A stretch of 14,053 nt of DNA from positions 1 to 14,053 of the forward strand of contig JACQQO010000062.1 in the NCBI GenBank assembly GCA_016206955.1. Reading direction: 5' to 3'. Under the pieces are notes generated by a model, which was not told where the DNA came from, made no database searches, and saw only the letters and a program-made list of their open reading frames with translations. Shown here piece after piece: positions 6,681 to 12,643 of this stretch. This DNA is from Candidatus Omnitrophota bacterium (GTDB taxonomy: Bacteria > Omnitrophota > Omnitrophia > Omnitrophales > Danuiimicrobiaceae). The position numbers and the translations under genes were made by a program. The first letter of the stretch is position 1, and each line of letters starts with the position of its first letter.

Positions 6681-7623
6681 GATTACGTTGATCTTGATCG
6701 TGATAGTTGCATTCGTCCTTTTAGGTTTTTTTGCCGGTTCAGAAATGGCCTATCTTTCCTGCAATAAACTTAAGCTTCGTCATTTGGCAGATGAAGGTGA
6801 CCGCAACGCTCAAATTGTTATGGATTTTCATCAAGATCCAAAACGGTTTTTAACCAATGTCCTCATCGGCACTAATTTAATGCATGTGACGGTGGCCGGC
6901 CTTGTCACTTATCTTCTAGAGGAAAAATTCAATTATGCGAATCAGTGGGTGATTGTCCCTGTTCTTTCGCTTTTGATTGTGATTTTTGCAGAAACGATTC
7001 CCAAAGATTGGTTTCGCCACAAAGCGGATGATTTTATCTACCGCTTTGCCGTCACGCTTCGACTATTGGACAAATCGTTGAGCAGAATTTCAAAGATATT
7101 GGTAGCTCTGACTGATTTTTTGATTGAATCTACCGCACCTAAAATCAAACGTAGTCCTTTTGTGACGCGCGAGGAGTTTCGTTATGTGATTGAAGAAAGT
7201 GCCAAAGGCGGTGTGCTGTTGGCGCATCAAAAACGGATGATCGATACGATCTTGAATTTAAGTTCAGTTCGGGTGGAAGAGGTCATGGTGCCTGTTGTTA
7301 AATTTCCAAGCGTTTCCTTAACTGATAAGATTCGCGAGGTCAAAGAAGTTGCAAGACGCACCAAAACGCAAGCCGTTCTCGTGTATGAAGAGATTCCTTC
7401 TCTGATTGTTGGGATCGTTTATGTATTTGATCTCCTGTTTGAGAAGGATGAAAACCAGTCGCTTTCTAGTTACCTGAAAGCCCCGCTTTTTATTGCGCAT
7501 AACACAACGGCTGAAAAAGCCATTTTCCTCCTTCAATCCAAACACGCCTCTTATGGAGCTGTGATGAATGCCAGCCACGAAGTGATTGGAGTTGTCGGTA
7601 TTGAAAATTTAGTTCAAGTTTAG
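6679..7623 (+). CDS. CNNM/CBS domain membrane protein lacking the CorC_HlyC domain
   Basis: 314 residues. The CNNM membrane domain covers about 1-150: hydrophobic stretches near 3-19, 66-80 and 90-106, the motif GSEMAYLSCNKLKLRHLADEG less one residue at each end (21-39), and ETIPKDWF (105-112). A CBS pair follows at about 198-312 (VEEVMVPVVKF, then GVVGIENLVQV at the C-terminus). Unlike the upstream relative it stops right after CBS2, without the acidic EDILEE-type tail or the CorC_HlyC domain. The two proteins may be ancient tandem paralogues that now pair or divide roles, as adjacent CNNM genes often do. Function is presumed divalent-cation-related by family only. Its start codon and Shine-Dalgarno lie in the right arm of the 97-bp palindrome. 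Confidence 0.88.
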   Translation: MITLILIVIVAFVLLGFFAGSEMAYLSCNKLKLRHLADEGDRNAQIVMDFHQDPKRFLTNVLIGTNLMHVTVAGLVTYLLEEKFNYANQWVIVPVLSLLIVIFAETIPKDWFRHKADDFIYRFAVTLRLLDKSLSRISKILVALTDFLIESTAPKIKRSPFVTREEFRYVIEESAKGGVLLAHQKRMIDTILNLSSVRVEEVMVPVVKFPSVSLTDKIREVKEVARRTKTQAVLVYEEIPSLIVGIVYVFDLLFEKDENQSLSSYLKAPLFIAHNTTAEKAIFLLQSKHASYGAVMNASHEVIGVVGIENLVQV

Positions 7624-7745
7624 CTCCTTTAAACCCTCTTTATCCGGATCACACCTCATGAGATCGATCTTAAGAGCCCGCCATTTAAGCCGATAAAATA
7701 AAGCGGTAGATTTGCTGATCTTAAGCGTGCGGGAGTGAAAGTCTC
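7624..7745. other. Intergenic region with repeated GATCTTAAG before the ParA-CBM gene
   Basis: The 122-base gap holds GATCTTAAG twice (7666-7674 and 7717-7725, 51 bases apart). Read on the - strand, 7743-7609 is open for 44 codons and contains LKISKST...FYRLK, which resembles a Fis-type helix-turn-helix; there is no credible start, so no gene is called. A weak promoter candidate (TTAAGA 7670-7675, 18-base spacer, TAAAAT 7694-7699) could serve the downstream gene. GGGAG (7731-7735) is its probable Shine-Dalgarno. No convincing terminator is seen. Confidence 0.4.
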
Positions 7746-9041
7746 ATGCGGACCATTGCGATTGCCAATCAAAAAGGTGGTTGTGGCAAAACGACGACAG
7801 CCATTAATTTGTCTGCGTCGCTTGCATTTCTTCAAAAAAAAGTTCTGCTCGTCGATTTAGACCCACAGGGCCATGCCACTTGCGGCCTCGGAATCAAGGC
7901 GGAATTTTTGGATAAAACCAGCTACGATTTATTTCAAGAAAGTCTTCCCTCGATATCTGATTTGATTATTCCCATCAATGATTATCTGTCTCTTATTCCG
8001 ACGCATGTTGCTTTAGGGCGAGTCGAACAAGAACGTGTGGATCCTCAAAAATATAACGAAGAATGTCTTGCCAATCGACTGATTCAGCTGAAAGATCCTT
8101 ATGATTTCATTCTGATCGACTGCCCCCCTAATCTTGGGCTTTTGACTTTTAATGCCCTTTCGGCAGCCGAAGAAATCATCATTCCGATTGAACCTTCCTT
8201 TTTTTCGTTGCACGGGCTTGCAAAAATGTTTGAGACGCTCAATGTGGTTCAAAAGATCAAAAATCGGAGTATTAGAATTCATGCCCTCATGACTCGTTTT
8301 GAAAAGCGGATTAGACTCTCACGCGAAATAAAAGAAGAAGTTCGCAAACATTTTAAAGAACAAATGTTCGTCAATACCATTGATGAGAATATTCGTCTCA
8401 AGGAATCAGCGGCCGTCGGAAAAAGCATTGTCGATTTCGATCGGGAGTCCATCGGTTTTCGAAATTATATGGGCCTTGCCATCGAGGTGATTGAACGTGG
8501 GTTAATTTGCCAAATGGTAGAATTGAAGGAACAGCAAATTGAAAAGTCAAAGAATGTAAAGGTTACCCCTCCTCCATTTTCCGATAGCTCAGAGACCCCG
8601 CAGGAGACTTATGATTTGGTGCTTCGGAGTGAACAAACGGAATTTCCGGCACTCGCTTTTTTAGCTGAGAGATATTTTCCGCTTGAAAGTAAAGTGTTGC
8701 TTGATCTCAACGAAACCAAACCGAAGCAAGTTTTGGGTGGAATTTTATTTTCACTGGTAAAGCCAAGCGCAACTTCGGTCTTGATTGCCGGTGATTTTAA
8801 CCGGTGGATTGCAGAGCCGATGATTCTGATGGATCAAGCATTAGGTCTTTGGCAGAAAATCGTTCCTCTCCATTCGGGAACCTATCATTATAAATTTTTG
8901 GTGGATGAAGTTTGGCAAACGGATCCTTTCAATCAATCAACCGAGCCTAATCCGCATGGCGGATTTGATTCGGTGATTACCGTAGAACACTTTTCACCGG
9001 CATATGAAACTAGACAAGAGACTAAAACGGGGACTTGCTGA
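7746..9041 (+). CDS. ParA-type ATPase fused to a C-terminal glycogen-binding (AMPK-beta/CBM48-like) domain
   Basis: 431 residues. Residues 1-255 are a full ParA/Soj-like ATPase: deviant Walker A KGGCGKTT (10-17), DLDPQGHAT (37-45), Walker B FILIDCPP (121-128), and the Soj-like segment RIRLSREIKEEVRKHF (188-203), in the region used for non-specific DNA binding in ParA proteins. A polar linker follows (about 256-325). Residues ~332-415 match a carbohydrate-binding module of the AMPK-beta/CBM48 type: SVLIAGDFNRW (344-354), a tryptophan at 369, then SGTYHYKFLVDEVWQTDP (377-394). Trp354, Lys383 and Trp390 line up with sugar-contacting residues of the AMPK-beta glycogen-binding domain. The start is clear because ParA proteins begin at this point. 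No parB or parS is seen nearby; the next gene overlaps by 38 bases. This suggests an ATPase that positions a polysaccharide-bearing cargo rather than a chromosome (inference). Confidence 0.9.
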   Translation: MRTIAIANQKGGCGKTTTAINLSASLAFLQKKVLLVDLDPQGHATCGLGIKAEFLDKTSYDLFQESLPSISDLIIPINDYLSLIPTHVALGRVEQERVDPQKYNEECLANRLIQLKDPYDFILIDCPPNLGLLTFNALSAAEEIIIPIEPSFFSLHGLAKMFETLNVVQKIKNRSIRIHALMTRFEKRIRLSREIKEEVRKHFKEQMFVNTIDENIRLKESAAVGKSIVDFDRESIGFRNYMGLAIEVIERGLICQMVELKEQQIEKSKNVKVTPPPFSDSSETPQETYDLVLRSEQTEFPALAFLAERYFPLESKVLLDLNETKPKQVLGGILFSLVKPSATSVLIAGDFNRWIAEPMILMDQALGLWQKIVPLHSGTYHYKFLVDEVWQTDPFNQSTEPNPHGGFDSVITVEHFSPAYETRQETKTGTC

Positions 9042-9930
9042 TCTTTCACCCCTTTTTGCTGATTCTTCAGGTTTAATTCCAGACAAACGGCGGAGTGCCA
9101 CCTTTACCATTGAACCCCCCGAAGAAGACACTCCTTTAATCTTTACTCAATTTATTTGTGCTTCTTTTTTAAATTCGAGGGGAAACCTAGAGCCTTCGGA
9201 TCTCATTCGATTGCTGGAGGGAGTAAAAGCGAGTTTTCAAGAAACTTATCTATTGTCAGTGGCTCCCATGAAGGGCCACTACGAGGCATTTAATGAAGCG
9301 GCCGATCGAATTCCTTTCAAGCATATTCCCTTTGATCAATTTGAAGCGATGGCGCAACCCAAAATGATTTCTCTGCCTTCCAACTATTCTGCCTCTTCCA
9401 AAAAAGCGATGATGGTTCTTGATTCATTCCCTTTTTCCGCTCCGGGAACTAATTTTTTGGAACTATTAGATCATGGCATTTTCATTGTTCAGGCGGGTTT
9501 AAATCAGCTGCAATCCGCTTATGAGTTGATGAAATTTTGTTTAATGCGAAATCCAGCGCTTCGGTGTTCTATTTTATTGACAGGATCGAACTCAAAAAAC
9601 ATATGGGAACTTATTTATGAGCGATTGAGCGTGATGGCTTCTCAGTTTTTAGGATGTGATTTAGGTTTTTTGGGATGGTGTGCAGGCGAGGATTTTGAAC
9701 TTAATTCAGATTTGCTTCTTGAGGAAAGTCCGAGTCTAAAGCAGCTTCCCTTTAAACGGCATTTTTTAAGTTCCGGTATTTCAGAAGCGGTTTTGAGCGA
9801 ATCTAAGCGGGGGATAGAAGAGAATCAAACTTCGATCGATTTGACTCAACCCTTTCGTCAAGATTTGAGTATCCCAGAATTTATTGCGCTCAACCGCCTA
9901 AGCATAGAACTTCGCAGTCAGCATTCCTAG
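9004..9930 (+). CDS. Uncharacterised partner of the ParA-CBM protein; MinD/FlhG-like fold without a P-loop
   Basis: 308 residues, not a recognised named family. The N-terminus (MKLDKRLKRGLADLSPLF) is basic and ends in an RGL-x-x-L-type motif like the N-terminal ParA-stimulating peptide of ParB (KRGLGRGLSALL-like). Residues ~136-250 resemble the second half of MinD/FlhG ATPases: a Walker-B-like MMVLDSFPF (136-144), IFIVQAGLNQLQSAYELMKF (159-178), then LLTGSNSKNIWELIYERLS (191-209) and ASQFLGCDLGFLG (212-224), which follow the NMV-x-x-x-x-EA...RL...RFLG-x-x-L-x-x-LG pattern of that family. There is no Walker A motif, so ATP hydrolysis is unlikely. The ATG at 9004 lies inside the end of the ParA-CBM gene with no clear Shine-Dalgarno, implying coupled translation. 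No membrane segment is visible. The role as ParA regulator or adaptor is inferred. Confidence 0.75.
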   Translation: MKLDKRLKRGLADLSPLFADSSGLIPDKRRSATFTIEPPEEDTPLIFTQFICASFLNSRGNLEPSDLIRLLEGVKASFQETYLLSVAPMKGHYEAFNEAADRIPFKHIPFDQFEAMAQPKMISLPSNYSASSKKAMMVLDSFPFSAPGTNFLELLDHGIFIVQAGLNQLQSAYELMKFCLMRNPALRCSILLTGSNSKNIWELIYERLSVMASQFLGCDLGFLGWCAGEDFELNSDLLLEESPSLKQLPFKRHFLSSGISEAVLSESKRGIEENQTSIDLTQPFRQDLSIPEFIALNRLSIELRSQHS

Positions 9931-9955
9931 TAGCAAATAGCAAGGGATAAAATCC

Positions 9956-9984
9956 TTGCGGTCTCAGATACTCTTCTCTATAAT
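9956..9984 (+). promoter_or_regulatory. Near-consensus sigma70-type promoter for the zinc-ribbon gene
   Basis: TTGCGG (9956-9961), a 17-base spacer and a perfect TATAAT (9979-9984). Transcription should begin near 9991, about 38 bases before the ATG at 10029. A short imperfect palindrome (CAAGG at 9941-9945 with CCTTG at 9954-9958) overlaps the -35 box and could be an operator, but nothing more supports that. Confidence 0.75.
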
Positions 9985-10028
9985 GCCACTCTATTACTTA
10001 AACCCCTTATCCGGACCTATTTTTACCT

Positions 10029-10742
10029 ATGGAAATATCGATGGAGCACGACCTACAAATTCTTCAGGATGTTCAAGAGTGGGATCGGGAAATTTATCGG
10101 CTAAGGGAAGAGCTGGAAGAAATACCGAATGAGCTTTCTGAACTGAACCATGTGGTTGAAACTGAAAAAACTCAGCTGACAAAACTGCAGGAAGAGCTTA
10201 AGAATCTACAGTTGAAGCAGAAAGAGAAAGAAGTTGAACTTGCTTCCAAAGAAGCGAATGTAAAAAAATATGAAATTCAATTAGCCCAAGTTAAAACGAA
10301 TAAAGAGTATTCTTCTCTGCAAGCCGAAATCAATTCTTTGAAAGCCGATAATTCTTTGCTTGAAGAGGCAATTATCGATTTTTTTGATCGAGTAGAAGCA
10401 GTACAAAAGAACGTAGATGATCAGAAGAAAAAATTAGGAACCGCCGAAACCATTTTGAAGCAAAAGAAAGAAGAGCTCGACAAAAAAGCAAAAGAGATCC
10501 ATGTTAAAATCAACGCGCTGAGTGATCAGAGAAAAGAGAAAATCACTCATGTGAATCCAGAAGTCGCCTCCCTTTATGAAAAAATTGTTGTGAAGAAAAG
10601 AGGTCTTGCACTGGTCAAGGTTGAAGGGGAAGTTTGTCCGGCTTGCCAAATGCAGCTTCGACCTCAGATTGTCAACGAAGTGAAACTAAAAGAAAGAGTG
10701 ATTCTCTGCGATAATTGTTCCCGCATTTTGTATTCTGACTGA
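10029..10742 (+). CDS. Coiled-coil C4-type zinc-ribbon protein (DUF164/CT398/FlgZ-like)
   Basis: 237 residues. Positions ~20-185 are a long charged heptad-rich coiled coil (E/K/L/Q-rich). The C-terminus carries a four-cysteine zinc ribbon, CPAC (203-206) and CDNC (227-230), followed by SRILY. This is the architecture of the DUF164 zinc-ribbon family, which includes Helicobacter HP0958/FlgZ and Chlamydia CT398, scaffold-like proteins linked to sigma54, flagellar or envelope functions. The role here is unknown. Start choice is uncertain: ATG at 10029 has no Shine-Dalgarno, while an in-frame ATG at 10041 has a weak GGAA upstream; both suit the family N-terminus (DLQILQDVQEWD). It has its own strong promoter and sits just before the mraZ operon. 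Confidence 0.85.
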   Translation: MEISMEHDLQILQDVQEWDREIYRLREELEEIPNELSELNHVVETEKTQLTKLQEELKNLQLKQKEKEVELASKEANVKKYEIQLAQVKTNKEYSSLQAEINSLKADNSLLEEAIIDFFDRVEAVQKNVDDQKKKLGTAETILKQKKEELDKKAKEIHVKINALSDQRKEKITHVNPEVASLYEKIVVKKRGLALVKVEGEVCPACQMQLRPQIVNEVKLKERVILCDNCSRILYSD

Positions 10743-10874
10743 CTCCTTTTCCGTTAAGTTTTTTAAGCCTCGTTTTTAAAGTTGTTGCCAACCCCCTATA
10801 TCTTGTTAGGCTACCTTCGAAAACCACAGTCTATTGATAAAAAATAAAATTCTCATCTTTTTCTATGTCTGTGC
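10743..10874. other. Intergenic region between the zinc-ribbon gene and the mraZ promoter
   Basis: About 130 AT-rich bases without an ORF of note. I looked for RNase P RNA, which sits at this position in some genomes, and for a terminator; the space is too short for the first and no strong stem with a T run is present. A weak promoter-like pair (TTGCCA 10785-10790, TAGGCT 10807-10812, 16-base spacer) is noted without confidence. Confidence 0.4.
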
Positions 10875-10904
10875 TTGACAAGAGGTTACATCGTTGGGTA
10901 TACT
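10875..10904 (+). promoter_or_regulatory. Promoter of the mraZ (dcw) operon
   Basis: A perfect -35 TTGACA (10875-10880) and TATACT (10899-10904) with an 18-base spacer. Transcription should start near 10911, just upstream of the three MraZ-box repeats, giving a leader of about 50 bases before the mraZ ATG. Confidence 0.8.
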
Positions 10905-10916
10905 TCCGAGTATATA

Positions 10917-10943
10917 AAGTGGTTAAAAGTGGTGAAAAGTGGT
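10917..10943 (+). promoter_or_regulatory. MraZ operator: three AAAGTGGT repeats with 10-bp period
   Basis: GTGGT occurs at 10919-10923, 10929-10933 and 10939-10943, with 5-base spacers, and AA precedes each unit. Known MraZ proteins bind direct repeats of this type (TGGGN with 5-base spacers in E. coli; AAAGTG-type boxes in mollicutes) and repress their own operon. The helical-turn spacing and position between promoter and mraZ fit autoregulation. Confidence 0.8.
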
Positions 10944-10962
10944 GTATAACCAAAACTAAACC

Positions 10963-11409
10963 ATGTTCTACGGCCAATTCGAACACGCCCTCGACGCAAA
11001 AGATCGCGTCATCATTCCTTCAAAGTTTAGAGAAATCTTTAAAGAAACTTATGCCGAGAAGTTTTTTATCACGCGCGGCTTGGACCGTTGTCTCTTTGTG
11101 TTCACAGAAGAAGAGTGGAAGTCACAGGAAAGGAAATTTAAGGACATGTCCTTTACCAAAGAGGATTCAAGAAAATTTAACCGGCTTTATTTCTCAGGCG
11201 CTTGTGAAGTGCTGTGTGATAAACAGGGGAGGATTTTAATCCCGATTTATTTGAAAAGCTATGCCGAGATCAAAGAAAACGTCGTGATCATTGGAGTTTC
11301 GGACCGCATTGAAATTTGGGCAAAAGAGAAATGGGATCAATTTTTTAAAGACAACTTGGGTTCTTTCGAGCAACTGGCAGAGAAATTAATCGAACCCAAT
11401 CAATCGTAA
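10963..11409 (+). CDS. mraZ: Transcriptional regulator MraZ
   Basis: 148 residues, the normal MraZ length. Two tandem SpoVT/AbrB-like halves are visible, each with a D-x-K/Q-x-R motif: DAKDRVIIPSKFRE (11-24) and DKQGRILIPIYL (86-97). The first motif has Asp instead of the usual Gly (DAKDR for DxKGR). MraZ forms a ring-shaped oligomer that binds direct repeats upstream of its operon, and such repeats are present 20-46 bases before the ATG. No Shine-Dalgarno is seen. It starts the dcw cluster; a STAS gene rather than rsmH comes next. Confidence 0.95.
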   Translation: MFYGQFEHALDAKDRVIIPSKFREIFKETYAEKFFITRGLDRCLFVFTEEEWKSQERKFKDMSFTKEDSRKFNRLYFSGACEVLCDKQGRILIPIYLKSYAEIKENVVIIGVSDRIEIWAKEKWDQFFKDNLGSFEQLAEKLIEPNQS

Positions 11410-11415
11410 AGGAGG
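11408..11415 (+). promoter_or_regulatory. Strong Shine-Dalgarno of the STAS gene
   Basis: AAAGGAGG lies 4 bases before the ATG at 11420 and overlaps the mraZ stop codon. It is the strongest ribosome-binding site in the window, in contrast to mraZ with none visible, so the STAS protein may be made in excess of its neighbours. Confidence 0.7.
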
Positions 11416-11419
11416 GAAC

Positions 11420-11767
11420 ATGGGTCACCGCCTCAATGGACACAGCAAAGTTTCAATTAATGTCGTTCGTTGTTCCGGAGATTTAAATGCAGCACAAATG
11501 GTTCAAATCAAGCCCCGCTTCAACCGGCTAATGAAGCAGAAGCGAAGATTTTTCCTTTTGGATTTAAAAGAGGCTTGCCATGCAGATTTAGCAGGCCTTG
11601 GGATTTTGGTAGATCGGATTCAAAAAATACGTTCCCTAAAAGGCGACCTCCGCCTATTCAATCTTCGTCCTGAAGTGTCTGATATTCTGGGAATGATCGG
11701 CCTGAACCGAGTGATTTCATCTTATGCAACCGAAGAGGAGGCTCGCAGGAGTTTTCAGATTGCATAA
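11420..11767 (+). CDS. STAS-domain protein (anti-sigma factor antagonist-like) within the dcw cluster
   Basis: 115 residues forming a single STAS domain. The core FFLLDLKEACHADLAGLGIL (44-63) matches the SpoIIAA-type pattern hLDL-x-x-x-x-x-DSSGLG-x-L, and LRPEVSDILGMIGLNRVI (82-99) matches the C-terminal helix region. Classical members bind an anti-sigma kinase and are switched off by phosphorylation of a serine in DSSG. Here those positions are Leu57-Ala58 (DLAG), so that switch is absent. No partner kinase or sigma factor gene is in the window. It lies between mraZ and rsmH, overlaps rsmH by 8 bases, and is an extra member compared with the standard dcw order. Function unknown. Confidence 0.85.
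   Translation: MGHRLNGHSKVSINVVRCSGDLNAAQMVQIKPRFNRLMKQKRRFFLLDLKEACHADLAGLGILVDRIQKIRSLKGDLRLFNLRPEVSDILGMIGLNRVISSYATEEEARRSFQIA
11747..11751 (+). promoter_or_regulatory. Shine-Dalgarno that decides the rsmH start
   Basis: AGGAG sits 8 bases before a TTG at 11760. The upstream in-frame ATG at 11724 has no comparable site and would add 12 residues not expected in RsmH, so the TTG is the preferred start. Confidence 0.65.
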
Positions 11768-12641
11768 ACCCGTTTTAATTGAATCCGTTCTTTCTCATCT
11801 TAAACTGAAAGCCGGTCTTATTGTTTTGGATGCCACCATTGGAAGTGGTGGACACGGCGAAGCGATTTTAAAAGCCATTGCTCCCGGCGGATTTTTAATC
11901 GGCCTTGATCAGGATGAAGAAGCCATTCGTAGGTCCAAAGAACGGCTTGAGAAAATCGGCGGCCGATTTAGCCTGCAACACTTCAATTTTAGGGATTTGG
12001 ATTTAGCAGTATCAGCACTTCATATTCGTTACGTTCATGCCGTTTTATTAGATATTGGAGTTTCGTCCGATCAGCTTGAAGAAGGGAAGCGTGGATTTAG
12101 CTTTCAGAAAGAAGGCCCGCTCGACATGCGGATGGATTTAACGAAAGAGCTGACGGCGGAACACTTAGTGATGGGTTTAAGTCTTAAGGAATTGACGTCG
12201 ATTTTTCGTCAATTTGGAGAAGAGCGTTACGCGGGGAAAATTGCCCAAGCGATTGTCACAAGGCGCCAACAGGCGCCGATCAAGACGACAACGGCACTTA
12301 AAACTTTAATTGAGCGGGCAGTGCCTCAAAAATATCGGGCCGGGAAGATTCACCCCGCAACGCGCGTATTTCAGGCGCTTCGGATCGCTGTAAATGATGA
12401 GTTGGAAGCACTTCGGGAAGCGCTTCCAAAAGCGTTTGATCATCTTGAGAGCGGCGGAAGGCTTGCCGTGATCAGTTTTCAGTCGTTGGAAGATCGCATC
12501 GTTAAACAGTTTTTTGTCAAACAGAAGACGCTGGGGACAGGAACGATCGTGACCAAAAAACCAATTCGGCCGACGGATCAGGAAATCGAAGAAAATCTAA
12601 GATCACGATCAGCAAAGCTGAGAGTTCTGGAGCGGAACTAA
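11760..12641 (+). CDS. rsmH: 16S rRNA (cytosine1402-N4)-methyltransferase
   Basis: RsmH (MraW) uses S-adenosylmethionine to methylate N4 of C1402 in the 16S rRNA decoding centre. With the TTG start the protein is 293 residues and begins (M)HKPVLIESVL, the usual family N-terminus (H-x-PVLL-x-EVL). Motifs are DATIGSGGHGEAIL (24-37, cofactor site), LLDIGVSSDQLE (96-107), GPLDMRMD (119-126), HPATRVFQALRIAVNDEL (198-215) and SFQSLEDRIVKQFF (239-252). The last is normally SFHSLEDR; His is Gln here. It overlaps the STAS gene by 8 bases, and the ftsL-like gene starts 2 bases after its end. Confidence 0.95.
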   Translation: MHKPVLIESVLSHLKLKAGLIVLDATIGSGGHGEAILKAIAPGGFLIGLDQDEEAIRRSKERLEKIGGRFSLQHFNFRDLDLAVSALHIRYVHAVLLDIGVSSDQLEEGKRGFSFQKEGPLDMRMDLTKELTAEHLVMGLSLKELTSIFRQFGEERYAGKIAQAIVTRRQQAPIKTTTALKTLIERAVPQKYRAGKIHPATRVFQALRIAVNDELEALREALPKAFDHLESGGRLAVISFQSLEDRIVKQFFVKQKTLGTGTIVTKKPIRPTDQEIEENLRSRSAKLRVLERN

Positions 12642-12643
12642 AC

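Noticed and set aside
5349..7623. Hemolysin/toxin function for the CNNM proteins
   Set aside because: The HlyC/hemolysin label is historical; the domains are a CNNM cation-transport-related membrane domain and CBS modules, with no toxin features.
7746..9930. Plasmid or phage origin of the ParA gene pair
   Set aside because: Neighbours are housekeeping genes, base composition looks similar, and no integrase, replication gene or repeat-array centromere is present.
10743..10874. RNase P RNA or other structured RNA before mraZ
   Set aside because: The gap is too short for RNase P RNA and shows none of its conserved segments; no stable long stem is visible.
10894..10899. Fourth MraZ-box-like TGGG inside the mraZ promoter spacer
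   Set aside because: It is 25 bases from the first box, out of the 10-bp phase of the three real repeats.
10865..11239. 124-codon + strand frame overlapping mraZ
   Set aside because: It starts inside the mraZ promoter and runs out of frame through mraZ; MraZ motifs are in the other frame.
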